Positions 35,547-46,945 of a stretch of DNA of 64,000 bases are shown piece by piece (position 1 is the first letter of the stretch; the number at the start of each line of letters is the position of its first letter). Source of the stretch: Triangularia verruculosa. Lineage: Eukaryota > Ascomycota > Sordariomycetes > Sordariales > Podosporaceae. Under the pieces are notes generated by a model. The model saw nothing but the letters and a program-made list of their open reading frames with translations, was not told the DNA's origin and ran no database searches. The stretch is taken from NCBI GenBank assembly GCA_033296885.1, contig MU863962.1, positions 62,001-126,000 on the forward strand. The letters are read 5' to 3'. A program made the position numbers and the translations under genes.

Positions 35547-38500
35547 ATGCCAATCTCAGCACTTCCAAACGACACCTCACAGCGCATCGGCTCAACCTTG
35601 AACATCACCTCGGCTGTACTGGTCTTGAAGGAGGTGCTGGACAACGCTCTGGACTCGGGAGCACAAGCCGTACATGTCACTGTTTCCTCAAACACCGTGG
35701 ACAAGATCGAAGTCAAGGACAATGGAAGCGGTATATCCTCCATCGACTTCGATGCACTTGGCCGTCCTTCACACACGAGCAAGCTCAGCTCCTTTGAAGG
35801 CCTCGACAAGATTGGTGGCAAGTCTCTTGGATTCCGCGGGACAGCTCTGGCCAGCATCAACAGCCTAGCAACCGTTCACGTGGTCACCAGGACTGGGAAT
35901 GAGACTCCTCAGATGATTCGGCTTGCCGATGGGGGTGGTGTCGCGTTAAAGAGTGTGCATGCAGCTGAGCAAGGCACTACAGTCACAGTCACAAACATCT
36001 TTTCGAACTACCCTGTCCGAGCGCGAATCGCAAAAAAGCCAGCGGAGATATCGAAGAATATCGAAAGGATGAGGCAGCTGGTTCAGGCCTATGCGTTCGC
36101 GAGACACCCCCTTAGGATACACTTCACCATTCTGCAACACCCGCAGCAGTGTCTGAAGATATCGCCCCGTCCCGACAAGAATATTATGGAGACAGCTGCC
36201 CAGATCTTTGGGGTTCAAAAAGCCTCCCAGTGCTTTGTTCAAAATTGGCCAGACGGAACGGATCCAGGTACATACTTGAAGAAGGACAGCATCAGGCGAC
36301 ACGTATTTGAAGCAATCCTTATGAAGCCAAATGCCGAGCATGGTAAACTTCCAAAGGGGCTTTTCTTTTCTGTCGACTCTCGCCCCATTTCAGCCACTCG
36401 AGGCATTGGCAGAAAATTGGCAACAGTATTGAGGGAGTGTTTGAGGAGGTCGAACTGTCCCTTGAGTTTGGAGGGTGTGCCAAAGGATGTTTTCATCTGT
36501 TTAAATATCCGATGCACGCCGGGGGGGTACGATGTGAACATAGAACCGTCGAAGGAGGATGTCTTGTTTATGCAGGAAGACCAGTTGATCGCTGACTATG
36601 AGACATTTCTGGAAACCGTGTATCCTAAGCACGAGAAGAATCACAATAACCTAGCCCCACCAACAGCAGAGGAACAAGGAGAGGGTGATAGTGAGGGAGT
36701 AGAGAAGTTGCAGGCTCAATACCGGACTGGAAGAAGCGATGGTCAGGAAGAAGATTGGCCGGAGGGACCCGAGAGCTCGTCGATTGCCCATACTCACAGA
36801 CAACATATGACACCCCAAATACGACCTTCACAGCTGCAACATGATAGAGAACGCGATGATGCCAATGTGTGTATTTCGGATGACCATGGGGACTATGAGC
36901 CTTCAGGAGTAAGACACAGCTTTCCCCGAAACTTAGCTTCACTAACAGCTCGTGATGCGGTAGGCTAGTTCTTGGACGGTCGATATGTCAGCACCGGTGG
37001 ATGATTCTGATGAAGATAATGTGGAAGGTAGTCAGAACGAAATAACACCAACTGCTTATTCATTGCCCAGAGACGAAAGAGACGCCGAAATTCGCAGCCC
37101 CGAACAGGATGATCAGCTGTTGGAGCCCCAGACAGCCATCGTGCATGACGCCATGGCAGGGCTCAACCCATGGTCTATTGCAGCCATGGGAAGTCTTAAC
37201 AGGCGCCCTCCTTCATCGGGTCCTCTGAGAAACCAGCAATTTCATGATCAAGAGCCAACGCCCTCCAACACACCTCCCGGGGCTGAGGCTATGAGAGTAT
37301 CAAACCGAGGGCAACCACGTCAACGGGAGCTCCGTGCCGTGAGGCCAAATCCTAGGTTCAAGCTTCCAGTCTTGCGGCTGACACCATCGCCATCTTTAGA
37401 GAAAGAACGAGTAGACCTACTTTCACTTGGGCGGAATCGTTATACCTTGGGTTCCTCGACGCAAAGAGGTCCCCATGCACCACGCCGTGCTGACCCTTGT
37501 GGGCCAGAAGAACTCACAACAGTAGTCCGAAGCAGTCGAAATCACATTGCACGAGAGTTGGGTATTTCTCTCGACGAAATACCAATGCCATCGCGTACAA
37601 TCAGCGATGCCATGTCACGAATTCCCAGTGGACCCAAACGACAGACGAGGCAGCATGATGACAGGGCGAGTCGGAGGGACTCGAATGCCAACATTGTGGC
37701 TGACGTTAATGATCACCTCGACCAAGACACTGATAATTTCAGTGCGACGACCGATTTCGATAGCTCGGAGAACACAGACTCAGACGATCAGAGTGATGTC
37801 GGCGGTGCGGCAACAATTACTCGAACACAGCAACATAGCAATAGAGATATCATCAACAGGAATAGAGAAGAATGGCCTCCGATAGGAAAGAGATTCAATA
37901 GAAAGCTGACCCAGGCCACGCTTCCCTTTGCGAGTAACACCAGGAACACCGAAAGCCACACTGGGGGCGTGACAGGACCTGTGACCACGGGATTAATTGC
38001 CCGGTCTCAATACAACCCTCGAACAACAGCGGCCGAAGCACTCACTCCGGAATTCTCTCTCAATCCCAATAGGCAGATGAATGAAGAAGACCTCGGTGGG
38101 GTGCCGAGCTTGCAGAGATTCGTTGCCTCTAGGTCTGGGCAAAGAGAGCGACATGTCAAGGATTCTGAAGGGGAAGGAGAACAGGTCGCTCGATTCAACA
38201 GACGGCATCTTGGGGCTTCCAATCATGACAATAGTGGAGATCCACAGAAAAGAGCTGCGGTTGGTCGTAATCTGAACACGAGGAGTCAGCTGCCGTTGGA
38301 AATTCCCGGATACGAAAGACATGCGCCTCGGCTTATCATCAACACTCTTGAATCTACATTCATCTGGTCACTCTGGGGCCAGAAATTCACTGCTCGTAAT
38401 GCAGAAAATGGCCCCGCGAGCGTGCCACAACACTTGCGAGGACCATGCTCACAGTGGGACACAGCCGGCCTGGCCCAACTTAAGAAACTCCTGAGAAGGC

Positions 38501-38613
38501 TTGCACCGACCACTGAGTGGACACTTCATCCGAAGAACCCTCAAGAGCGTAATGATATGAGAGATCTCGGAAGACAATGGGTAAAGGAAATGGGACTCGA
38601 ATTGCAATCTTGA
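35547..38613 (+). CDS. MutL-family ATPase (Mlh2/Pms1-like) with long disordered tail
   Basis: MutL homologues couple mismatch or recombination-intermediate recognition to downstream steps using a GHKL ATPase. Exons are 35547..36908 and 36964..38613; the 55-bp intron has a CTAAC branch site and joins YEPSG to ASSWTVDM in frame, giving 1003 residues. The N-terminal ATPase shows LKEVLDNALDSGA (catalytic Glu and Mg-binding Asn kept), DNGSGI and GFRGTALASI, where most MutL proteins have GFRGEAL. The transducer domain follows to about residue 355 (GLFFSVDSRPIS, CTPGGYDVNIEPSKEDVLF). The rest (about 640 residues) is mostly low-complexity. I see no DQHAxxER endonuclease motif. A short conserved-looking end (RLIINTLESTFIWSLWGQKF) may be a binding module. 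Assignment to the Mlh2 branch is inferred. Confidence 0.87.
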
Positions 38614-40416
38614 TGTACATGGGTGGTATTCGACTGGTGCGCTGTTTTGGTTGGCCGAGCTGGAACCGGGGAAGTATTCCAGATCGAATTAGCTCCTGTA
38701 AATGTTCCGGCTTTCTTTGCTCCTACTTTTTTTTGGTGCTGGAAAAAGGATGTAGGAATGAACGGGGAAGGGGATAGCTGAGGGCTGCCTAAGGAACATC
38801 AAGGGTTTTGTTGTAGGAGGATCGAGTAATTTGTTGCTAGTTAGCTCTGTAATAATCATAACCAGATTGATCTTCACGCACGGCTGTTCCTGAGACTACG
38901 AAGTCCAACGGAGCTGAAGTCTGTTGAACAGTGGCCAGTAGCTAAACATGCAGATACCGAAAAGTTGCACCGGCACGCCGTGAGTAAAAGATATAAAAGA
39001 CCTCAAACGATAGAAACAGGCGTTAAAGGGTAGTACAAGGCATTAAAGAATATTTTTTTAAAAAAAACCAGTTGGAGGGTAGTAATCAGTCCTTCAAATA
39101 TACCTTGGTGAACAAGGCCTTTCCACTGCCATGCGGGATGTGTCCCGTGAGGCATTCTCATATATCTATGACGGGATGTTGTTATGGTAATACGATCTGA
39201 TGAAGTGCTTGGGAGAGAACAAAACAGCAACTTCGAATGATTGGTGCTGGTTGTGTTTTCTTCCCATTAGGTGTGTAACTCGTTGAGAACGTGCGTCCAC
39301 ACCTTTTAGGCCTCTTCCGACCACAAAGGTGTGACGGGTGTTCCAGCCACTGCAGTCACACAGCGGGACGGCTTTTGGTTGGGAGACAGGACGCAAAGTT
39401 TCCGAAGAAGTTGATGCAACAAACACTTTAACAGCAGGGTCGCTATCAAGGCCGCTCCCGCAGATCCATCATCCATGAACCTCGTGTTGGGCAAGCTGGC
39501 AAAGACGCCGTCGCATTGGGGACAAAATCGAAACGTCATATCCGTACAGTGACGGACCATTCTTTGGTTCTGGTCAGAAGTTGGCAGCAGGAGTTCTAGA
39601 TAGAACAGAAAAAACCGTCCAAGACTCGTCGGCAACACAGGGCTTGTAAAAGGTTTCAGTTCCATCTTCTCTCACGTCATTGACGCCCAGCTCATGGTGG
39701 TACGTACGTGCACAGACCGAGACCCGCCGGTTGACATGATCTCTGGGCCCTGGCACCCGCGCTAACCCAACATAGCGGTGGATGTTACCCAGCACTGCCT
39801 CCTCCAAGGTCCAAAAGCGCTACCTGGTGTGGGGACACCGCCCCAAGCGTCCTTCGACATTCGCGTCCTTCCTGTCCGGGCTGATCCTCGTTATCTCGTT
39901 GCTCCTTTTCTTTTCAATCTCGAATCCGGAGCGGCTGCCGACGACACTATCGAAAGGGCAGCAAACGGTGTCCTGCCGTCAAACGAAACCCGAAATATAC
40001 CTAAGCGCCTCTCGAATTGGGACTTGCAGTAGACGACGTGCATTCCAAGATGCATAGCACATAGCCTGCTGCCGTTGCGCCGTTGTTATTATATCACCGT
40101 TGCTGCCGAAGGACTCAGACCCATCTTCTTCAACGACACAAGACGGCCGGCAATCTATTCCCTTTGCCGGCGGCGTCTTGAAGAGGTTCCCGAGTCGGTC
40201 GACGCCGCCCCTGACGCCTCCGACGATTTCACACCGGCTGTGCTAAACATGCGAGAAGCTGATGTTGCCGACTTTCCGGTCACACACACGCCCCTTTCCC
40301 ATCCCGAGTCGCCGTCTGAGCGCCGTGGTATCCAAGCCTGCGGTGTCCAAGCCCGCGGTTATCATGATCGGCTCCGGTGCTCGGCCGACTTATTGCCCAT
40401 ATCTTCGGTCGCCGCC
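38614..40416. other. 1.8-kb intergenic region upstream of the TRP-type gene
   Basis: The left part (38985-39090) is AT-rich with a T-run/A-run (TATTTTTTTAAAAAAAA, near 39050-39066). An ATG-initiated frame at 39782-40057 (91 codons) contains one hydrophobic stretch (FLSGLILVISLLLFFSI) and could be an upstream reading frame in the leader of the channel gene, but nothing else supports it. No other gene is seen. Confidence 0.4.
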
Positions 40417-43400
40417 ATGACGGGTCAGAGCCCTTCCCCTGACGATTTGTCGTCCGATACTGCTGGCACGAAAACGCACCGAGCCCTCCATGATGCCTCT
40501 CATTCACAGCCGGCCAAGCCCCAACCAATCCGCCTCCCCGCTGTGTTGTTGTTGCTGCTGAGCCCCCTATTCCACCCGGCTGCCGCTGCCTCCGTCCCGT
40601 TCGAGAATTGTGTACCAGACATCTACAGAAACAGTAATCCGCCGAAGCTTCAATGGGAACCCATACACGTCGATGCTTCCTTCGAAGCAACTGATAGGCA
40701 TACTCTCCGGGTCACGCTGTGGGGGAATGTGACCGGTTCATACACTGCTACATCGTTACCGCCCTGGGACAGTCCGGATTGGGCCGACCCGAACAAGACT
40801 GACGGAAAGCTTCTGGCGGTGCCTGACGACAACGTCCCAAAGCCATTGTATACCACATTGAAGAGCAAGATTGAAGTTTTGTCCTATCAGCCATGGTCGA
40901 ACTCCAGTGACTTCTGCAACGACTCACTAGGCAACGGAAAGTGTCCTCTTGCGCCCGTCTTTAGCCAAGAGACTGACTTCGAGTAAGTGATCAAACCCTA
41001 CTCGGCCAAGAAAAGGCTCGCCTTCTAATAACCATGGCTCTCAAGGCGCCAGCCATGAATATTTAGTGCTGACAGCTCCTATTTAGTCTGTTGAAAGACA
41101 AACTGCCGTTTGTGACAATCACCAACGACTTTTACTCATCATATGCCTTTGCATCATTCCAACCGGTCTTCCAAGTTCTCTATGGGGATCACGGCGCCGA
41201 AATCACCTGCGTGAGAGCAATTGTTACGCCGGATTTGGGAAGTCTAGCATGGATGCTAAAATTCCTGCCCTTGGCCGTGTTGGTGTTTGTGGGCGCGGCG
41301 ACAATATTCGCTGCAGTTTTCAGCCCCTGGGGAACCAGCGATGTGTTTCACTGGAGCTCCAACTACGGCCGTGACCCTGACCTGCTTCGACTCGTCACCC
41401 CTGGCTTTGGAGACTGTCTTCAGTACATTCAGTTTGTCGTCCTCACTGGCGGCCTGACACTGAACTATCCAGGATTTTATCAGCCCATTATCAGTCAAGC
41501 AGCATGGTCGGTGCTTATGTTCAACCAGAGCCTTGTCACCAAAGACCCGGGATGGATCAGTATCCAAGATGGCATTTATGTCACAGAGGGCGCATATGGT
41601 CTGCAACGACTCGCCCAACTGGCAGGGATGGCCAACTTTGAGGATATTTGGGCTGGCATGATCGTATGGGTCTTGGTCATCATCGCCGGTACGATTGTCT
41701 TGGTCCAGGCCGGGTTTGTTATCCAGTGGCTCCATCGATTCTTTCAAAAGGTCCCAGAAGAGGATTTGCGTGCCAAAAACATACCTTTTACTCTTGGCAA
41801 TGTGGTCAGGATTGTTCTCAACTACTTTCTTATGCCGATTGTCGCCTTGTCAACTTTTCAGCTCGTCATCGCTGGCGACTCACCGGTTTACACAGTAGTA
41901 CTGGCTGTACTGGCCCTGATATTGATCATTGGATTCGCCGGCTGGCTACTCTATCTTATCGCCAAGACCAAGCCTCGAGCTTTCTTGTTTGACGACCTAC
42001 CAACACTTCTCCTATACGGCCCACTATACAACACTTACTCGGACGAAGCCGCTGCGTTCACCATGATTCCTGTTTTGCTGACTTTTGTTCGTGGCATAGC
42101 AGTGGGAGCCGTGCAGCCGGCTGGGGTGGCCCAGGTCGTCATCCTTGCTGTCTGTGAGGTGGTACAGATACTTACGCTACATGCTTTCCGGCCGTTTCAT
42201 TCAGCGACATCTATGAATGCATACCACACGCTGTTCTCCGCACTGCGCCTTGTCACGGTGCTACTGATGGTGGTGTTCGTCCCATCACTGGGTGTGCCTG
42301 ATGGCCCAAAGGGCTGGATTGGTTACGCGATCCTCATCACTCATGCTGGCGTTCTTGTGCTTGGATTTCTCTTGAACGCGGTGCAAACGATTGTCGAGGT
42401 TATCGCCCGCATGCTCGGGGCCGGTGGTGACGATATTCGGGGCCAGTCGAGAGGTGGACTGTCCAAAATCTTTGGTATGAGACAGCTTTCCCGCCGCATG
42501 TCTCGCCGTGAAGACGGCCCATCCCGACAAAGCCAGCTTTCCAGTTCTGCCATGCTGGATGTTGATGAGGCATCTAAGCCTGGCTATATCATGCCCGGTG
42601 GCCGCGTCAGGAGTGAGTCGGCTGGAAGTATGGGTGTAATGATGCATCATCGACATAGAAGTTCATCTGGATTTGACACGCCAAGCTTTGACGGCCCTGC
42701 GCGCCCACTGGAAAGCATCGCTGGCTCATACACACCTACCACACCGGGAGAAGCTAGCAACTTCTCCCTTCTGCCATCTCCTGGACATCCTAGTAGGCAT
42801 CCGGGTTCCGTCGCAATGCAGGCTCCAGATCCCTACTACCGGCCACCAAGGCAACGGCGCCCCACTATAGAGACGACCTATTCGCCCACCACCAAGGTGG
42901 GAGGGTCGTGGACGAGCAGCGACTGGGCTCAGAAACGTCTCAGTGAACCAGGAACGATGCAGCTTAACGATCCTGTCGAGATAGGCACTCAAATATCAAG
43001 GGATGCCACACCCGCCCCGTATGCGGTCCCATTCGGACACAGCCGGACGGATTACTCCATGCGAGAAGCAGATTTTTATTATGGCGTCAGGGGACAGAGG
43101 CTGAACTCGGATGCGCCTAGTCGCAAGCTGAGAACTGGGCCTGCCGACCCGACAAGGCCAATGGCTTCTGCGGCGGGTTGGTTTAGGAATATCTTCGGGC
43201 CTAAAGGCAAGGATAAGGGAAAGGGATTCGAGGTGGTTAGAAGTTCACGAATGCCGCCTGCGATGCAGGCCTTAAACGGCGGTTTCGAAGATGAGCGAAC
43301 GCCACAGGGTATCCCAGTAGCTCTGGGCGTCCTTCGCAACGGTCCAATTGATTCTGACGACGACGAGGACGGCACTCAGTCAAAGAGAGCCGCCGCCCGC

Positions 43401-43910
43401 TCAACACACACAGCGGCGCCAGAGCAAGAGCCTCTGAATGGCCAAGGGGGCCAGCAGGATGATGACTTTGATGGCCTAGGTAACGCGACAGTTCCCGAGA
43501 CGTCGCCATCGCCACCTAATGCTGACATCGGAGTAGCCTCCGGCTCTCCTCCGTTGCGCATCGAGGTTCCGAGTGTTCCAAGACGGAGCTCGAAACGGAA
43601 TTCTAACCCTCTGGTTCAGTTGCCACAGTTAACGCTATCTGCCGAAGCAGGCCGGCCAAGCAACCTTGCCCCGTCTGTAGCGACTTCCTCACGGCTCCCT
43701 TTTGAGCGCACGCCATCACAGAAAAGATTGTCTGGGTCCTCGGCCGGGCTCACCGAAGACTTCAGTCAGGTTGAACTGAACGATCGGACGGGCAGTAGCG
43801 AGGAAAGGACTGCCGGGTTTGGGTTCGTTTCTCAAGGCAGTATCGGCAGAGTCGATCGCGAAATTGATCTTTTGGGAACCTCGGCCGAGGTGATTGATGA
43901 GAGGCGGTAA
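40417..43910 (+). CDS. TRP-like ion channel / Flc-family membrane protein
   Basis: Fungal TRP/Flc proteins are multi-span proteins linked to calcium signalling, cell-wall integrity and haem or FAD transport. Exons are 40417..40982 and 41087..43910; the 104-bp intron gives 1129 residues. The start is the ATG in GCCGCCATGA; an in-frame ATG at 40249 is the alternative. A hydrophobic segment (residues about 43-60, LPAVLLLLLSPLF) acts as signal or anchor. The extracytoplasmic ML-like domain follows (VPFENCVPDIY, with N-glycosylation sites NVTG and NSSD). From about residue 215 there are about nine membrane spans (for example FLPLAVLVFVGAATIFAAVF and VVLAVLALILIIGFAGWLLY). The last 430 residues form a Ser/Pro/Arg-rich cytoplasmic tail. 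It is convergent with the Cys-rich gene. Confidence 0.92.
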
Positions 43911-44483
43911 AAATAGGGGGTCATGGGTCTTGAGTTGGTCAATTATTCGTTTTGTTTATTGATACGGAACCATTTGGACTGTTTGGGAGACGTACACATA
44001 TATAGCGGGATCGGGTTTGGAAGGTCGTTGTCCTCAGGATTGTGTAAATTACAGAGGGCCGGTTTTGTCTCTGGGTGGCATGGATTTTCAAGGTTTTGTG
44101 GTTCGAAAATGGTTCTGGCATCTTTGTATTTTAGCGACGGCGCATAAAATAGGTACAACTGAACGTAGCGGTCTTGTTGTTAGGAATGTTAAATTTGCTT
44201 TAAGAGTCATTTGAAGTTGTCTTCTGATCCTAGTCCCCCCTTCTTGACCGCTGAAATGCAACCTGACATTCATTTCATGATGAACAAAATTCTTTCTAGC
44301 TGTGGTGGATGTTCTTTATCGTGACTTCATCGGCTTGCAAAAGTCATAGTTTAAGTATTTACCAAGAAACGTTCCTGCCTCTCTCACCTCTTTATGGCTC
44401 AGAAATTGATGATTGCAATAAACAGATTTTGACAGCAGGACAGCCATTCCCGTACAATATCCCATGTCATTCGTCCTGTTGGT
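43911..44483. other. Convergent 3' flanks
   Basis: These 573 bp between two facing stop codons are AT-richer than the coding DNA and show no supported gene. Confidence 0.45.
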
Positions 44484-45415
44484 TCAAAAACCATTCATGA
44501 GATTGAGCCCTGCCACGCCGGCCGCCACGGCACCGACAACACCAACAGCTGCAGCTGTTGGTCTTGGGCCAGCGTTTTCGGTCCCAAAGTAGAAGCCATT
44601 TGCAGCCGTGCCCTCCATCGTACACATACTTGGTTCGAGCCCATTACAAGCCACGCTGGACAGACTGCTGCCTACAGCGAATGAGTTAGCCATAGTACAG
44701 CTCCCTCCCGCAGACGCAAAACCTTCTGCGGCGGGGGGGTTTCATGCTTACATATGCTTGTTGCCCGGGCGGGGTCATAGGTGAGTCCAGCCGCCGCCGT
44801 GACAGTCGTGCCACCTCCACCCGGTACCGCAATCGTGACGGCGTATCCTATCCCGCCGGCGCGGCCCTGAAGTTGCGATTGGCATGCCTCATAGTTGGAA
44901 TCACACTGCCTGGCAGCGGCCGAGCAGTGTTCCCGGTTGGCAAAGTAGGTGGCGGCGTAGGGGAACGAAAAGAAGCCGTTCGCGACGAAGGAGACGGCGG
45001 TCGTGGCTGCTGGGACGGGAGTTACGAAGCTTGCGGGTGCGGTGCCGGTGCATATGGCGCTGATGCGGAGGAAGGAAAGAAGAGGTCCAGGTTAGCTACA
45101 CGGTGACCATGCATGGTGGTTTCTTTCAGGCTGCGGGATATCTATATCTCACCCAGCTGGACAGCACGCAGGCTCATTGTTAGCGTCCAAGCCACATGTT
45201 TGTCCATTTTGACAGCAGACGCCGTTGAATGCGGGACCTTGGTTCGCGCAACTATAAAAATTGGACAGGCATCCTTGCTGCCGCTTTGCGACAATGGCAG
45301 CTGTCTCAACGGGCTGGAATGGCTGTAGGTTGGCGCAAACGGAGGATGCCGCAGTGAGGGTCAACAGTAGCGTGCCCCAAGGCGCTGTTAGGGAGTCGGA
45401 TCGTTTGGTCTTCAT
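44484..45415 (-). CDS. Cys-rich secreted protein, probably GPI-anchored
   Basis: Exons (reverse strand) are 45415..45153, 45059..44752 and 44671..44484; introns of 93 and 80 bp keep the frame, giving 252 residues. I do not recognise a named family. An N-terminal signal peptide is visible (basic start, then TLLLTLTAASSVCA). A compact Cys cluster follows (CLSNFYSC, GVCCQNGQTCGL, ACCPAGAIC). A second domain has pairs of Cys (REHCSAAARQCDSNYEACQ). The C-terminus is Ala/Val/Gly-rich and hydrophobic (TAAAVGVVGAVAAGVAGL), as in GPI-attachment signals. It is therefore probably a cell-wall or plasma-membrane surface protein. Homologues of this architecture are common in filamentous ascomycetes, but the role is unknown. 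Confidence 0.82.
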
Positions 45416-45973
45416 TGCTTGGGATGGGATGGAGGTGATTATGCGACTGGCACCCTTGTGGGGAATAGTTTAATCGCCACGAGAGGTTGAATAAGATCTT
45501 CCCGGTCTGTGTGATGCAGTACGAAGTAACGGTGGGGATATCTCCAGAGGCAATGAGAAGCAATATTCATCTGACAAACTGAACCAGACGGCAGAAAGGA
45601 TAGCTGCAGGGCATGGGCTAAGGCTGCATATGCGGTTGCTATATGGTCGATACATGAATGTACAAAAATAATTACAGGATTGATGGATGTACCCAGCCAG
45701 CACTGTAAGCTCTTGTGGCTGGACAGCCGGGCGGTGAAAGCGCCAGCTCGGCGGCACTGCAAAGGAGCTTGAGGGAAGCCCGTATTGACCAACCAAAGGC
45801 TCGCATCCCGATTGTGATGTCATATTGATTGCTGGCACGGCAACACCATATATGCTCCGATAAGGAAACCCTAGTAGTTGGGTTTTGGTGGGGTAGTCAC
45901 TTGTATTTCCTGCCACCATCCAACATCGCGGGGCATATGAGAGACAATTGCTTGCCTAGGTCAGGTAAGGTTC
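45416..45973. other. Promoter region of the Cys-rich gene
   Basis: These 558 bp lie upstream of the Cys-rich gene and downstream of the next gene on the same strand. No gene or RNA is supported. Confidence 0.45.
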
Positions 45974-46945
45974 TTACGTCCCTCGCAAGTGTCCAAGAAT
46001 GGCACGCAGACGGAGGAGTGCTTTGGGCTCAGGAGGCTTCTCTCCTGGCTTGACTTCCTCCATCCTTTTGATCTCGGCACGAGCATCATCAACCAGTGCA
46101 TTGAGGTCGCCCCAGACCTCATCTTGGTAGTCTGTCAGCACCCGAGACCACTGATCAAGCCAAGTTTGCCAGGCCTCGTCGGTATTTTCTGCACCAAGAT
46201 GCGAGTAAAGCTCAATGTTCGCACCCGCGGTGGTGTTCGTTTGTAGATACTGGGGGATGAAATTGAGAACGTTGTCCCACTCAACACCCGCCGTGGACCG
46301 ACCTGCATCCTCGTCAAAAAGCGCTTTTCGTAGACTTTCTAGGTCCCTTTGTGAAATTGGCTCCTCTGGAGCGGGCATATCAGGCTCTGGATCGATATGC
46401 CCAGACAGCAAGGCCACGACTTCGGCCCCATCGTTTGCCATCTGCTCCTTCACAGACTGAGATGGCTCCCATGCTGGGGCTGCTGATACCGAAGCCGGGG
46501 ATGTCTCTGCAGCAGATGTGGCCGACTGCCAGACTTCGTCCAGCCCGGCTGGCTCTGACAGCATGGGAACATCATCGCTGTCCAAAAACGCCGCGAATGA
46601 GGCTTCTTCCTGAGCAACATGTGCTTTAGTGTGCCCTGCCCTCAGAGTCTCACCAGTCGAGGCAGTCGCCTGCACCTGAACCGAGCTATCACCTGCTCTC
46701 GCCAACGCCTGTCCCACACGTGATGATTCCCCCTTTTCGATGCCGCCAGGGCTGGCTTCTGGTGCCCCTGACATGAGAAACGACGGCAAGGAGGCGGCTG
46801 ACTGAGCAATTCGCGAGAGGGCCGATGCTGTATCTTGGGCCTGATGGTCGTCGTTCTGAAGAGCTTCTCCCTGGTTCTGTTTGATGTCTAGGTCTTTCCC
46901 CTTCCCCTTGTCAGCGCCGCCATTCCCTGTTGGCTGATGTCCCAT
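45974..46945 (-). CDS. Conserved-looking protein of unknown function
   Basis: Intronless frame of 323 residues with ATG at 46945. I do not recognise it. Residues 1-150 are low-complexity, rich in Ala, Ser, Gln and Gly. Short hydrophobic motifs occur in this part (IAQSAASLPSFLM, EASFAAFLDSDDVPML, AEVVALLSGHID). The C-terminal 120 residues look ordered and helical (VEWDNVLNFIPQYLQ, EAWQTWLDQWSRVLTDYQDEVWGDLNALVDDARAEI) and end in a basic helix (PKALLRLRAILGHLRGT). There is no signal peptide or membrane span. The many aromatic-acidic short motifs resemble peroxin-type docking peptides, but I have no firm support for that. It is divergent from the PP2A subunit gene. Confidence 0.78.
   Translation of the reverse strand: MGHQPTGNGGADKGKGKDLDIKQNQGEALQNDDHQAQDTASALSRIAQSAASLPSFLMSGAPEASPGGIEKGESSRVGQALARAGDSSVQVQATASTGETLRAGHTKAHVAQEEASFAAFLDSDDVPMLSEPAGLDEVWQSATSAAETSPASVSAAPAWEPSQSVKEQMANDGAEVVALLSGHIDPEPDMPAPEEPISQRDLESLRKALFDEDAGRSTAGVEWDNVLNFIPQYLQTNTTAGANIELYSHLGAENTDEAWQTWLDQWSRVLTDYQDEVWGDLNALVDDARAEIKRMEEVKPGEKPPEPKALLRLRAILGHLRGT

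Noticed and set aside
40075..40416. N-terminal extension of the TRP-type protein
   Set aside because: The frame opens with TTG at 40075; the ATG at 40417 has a better context and gives the expected signal/anchor. The ATG at 40249 remains a weaker option.
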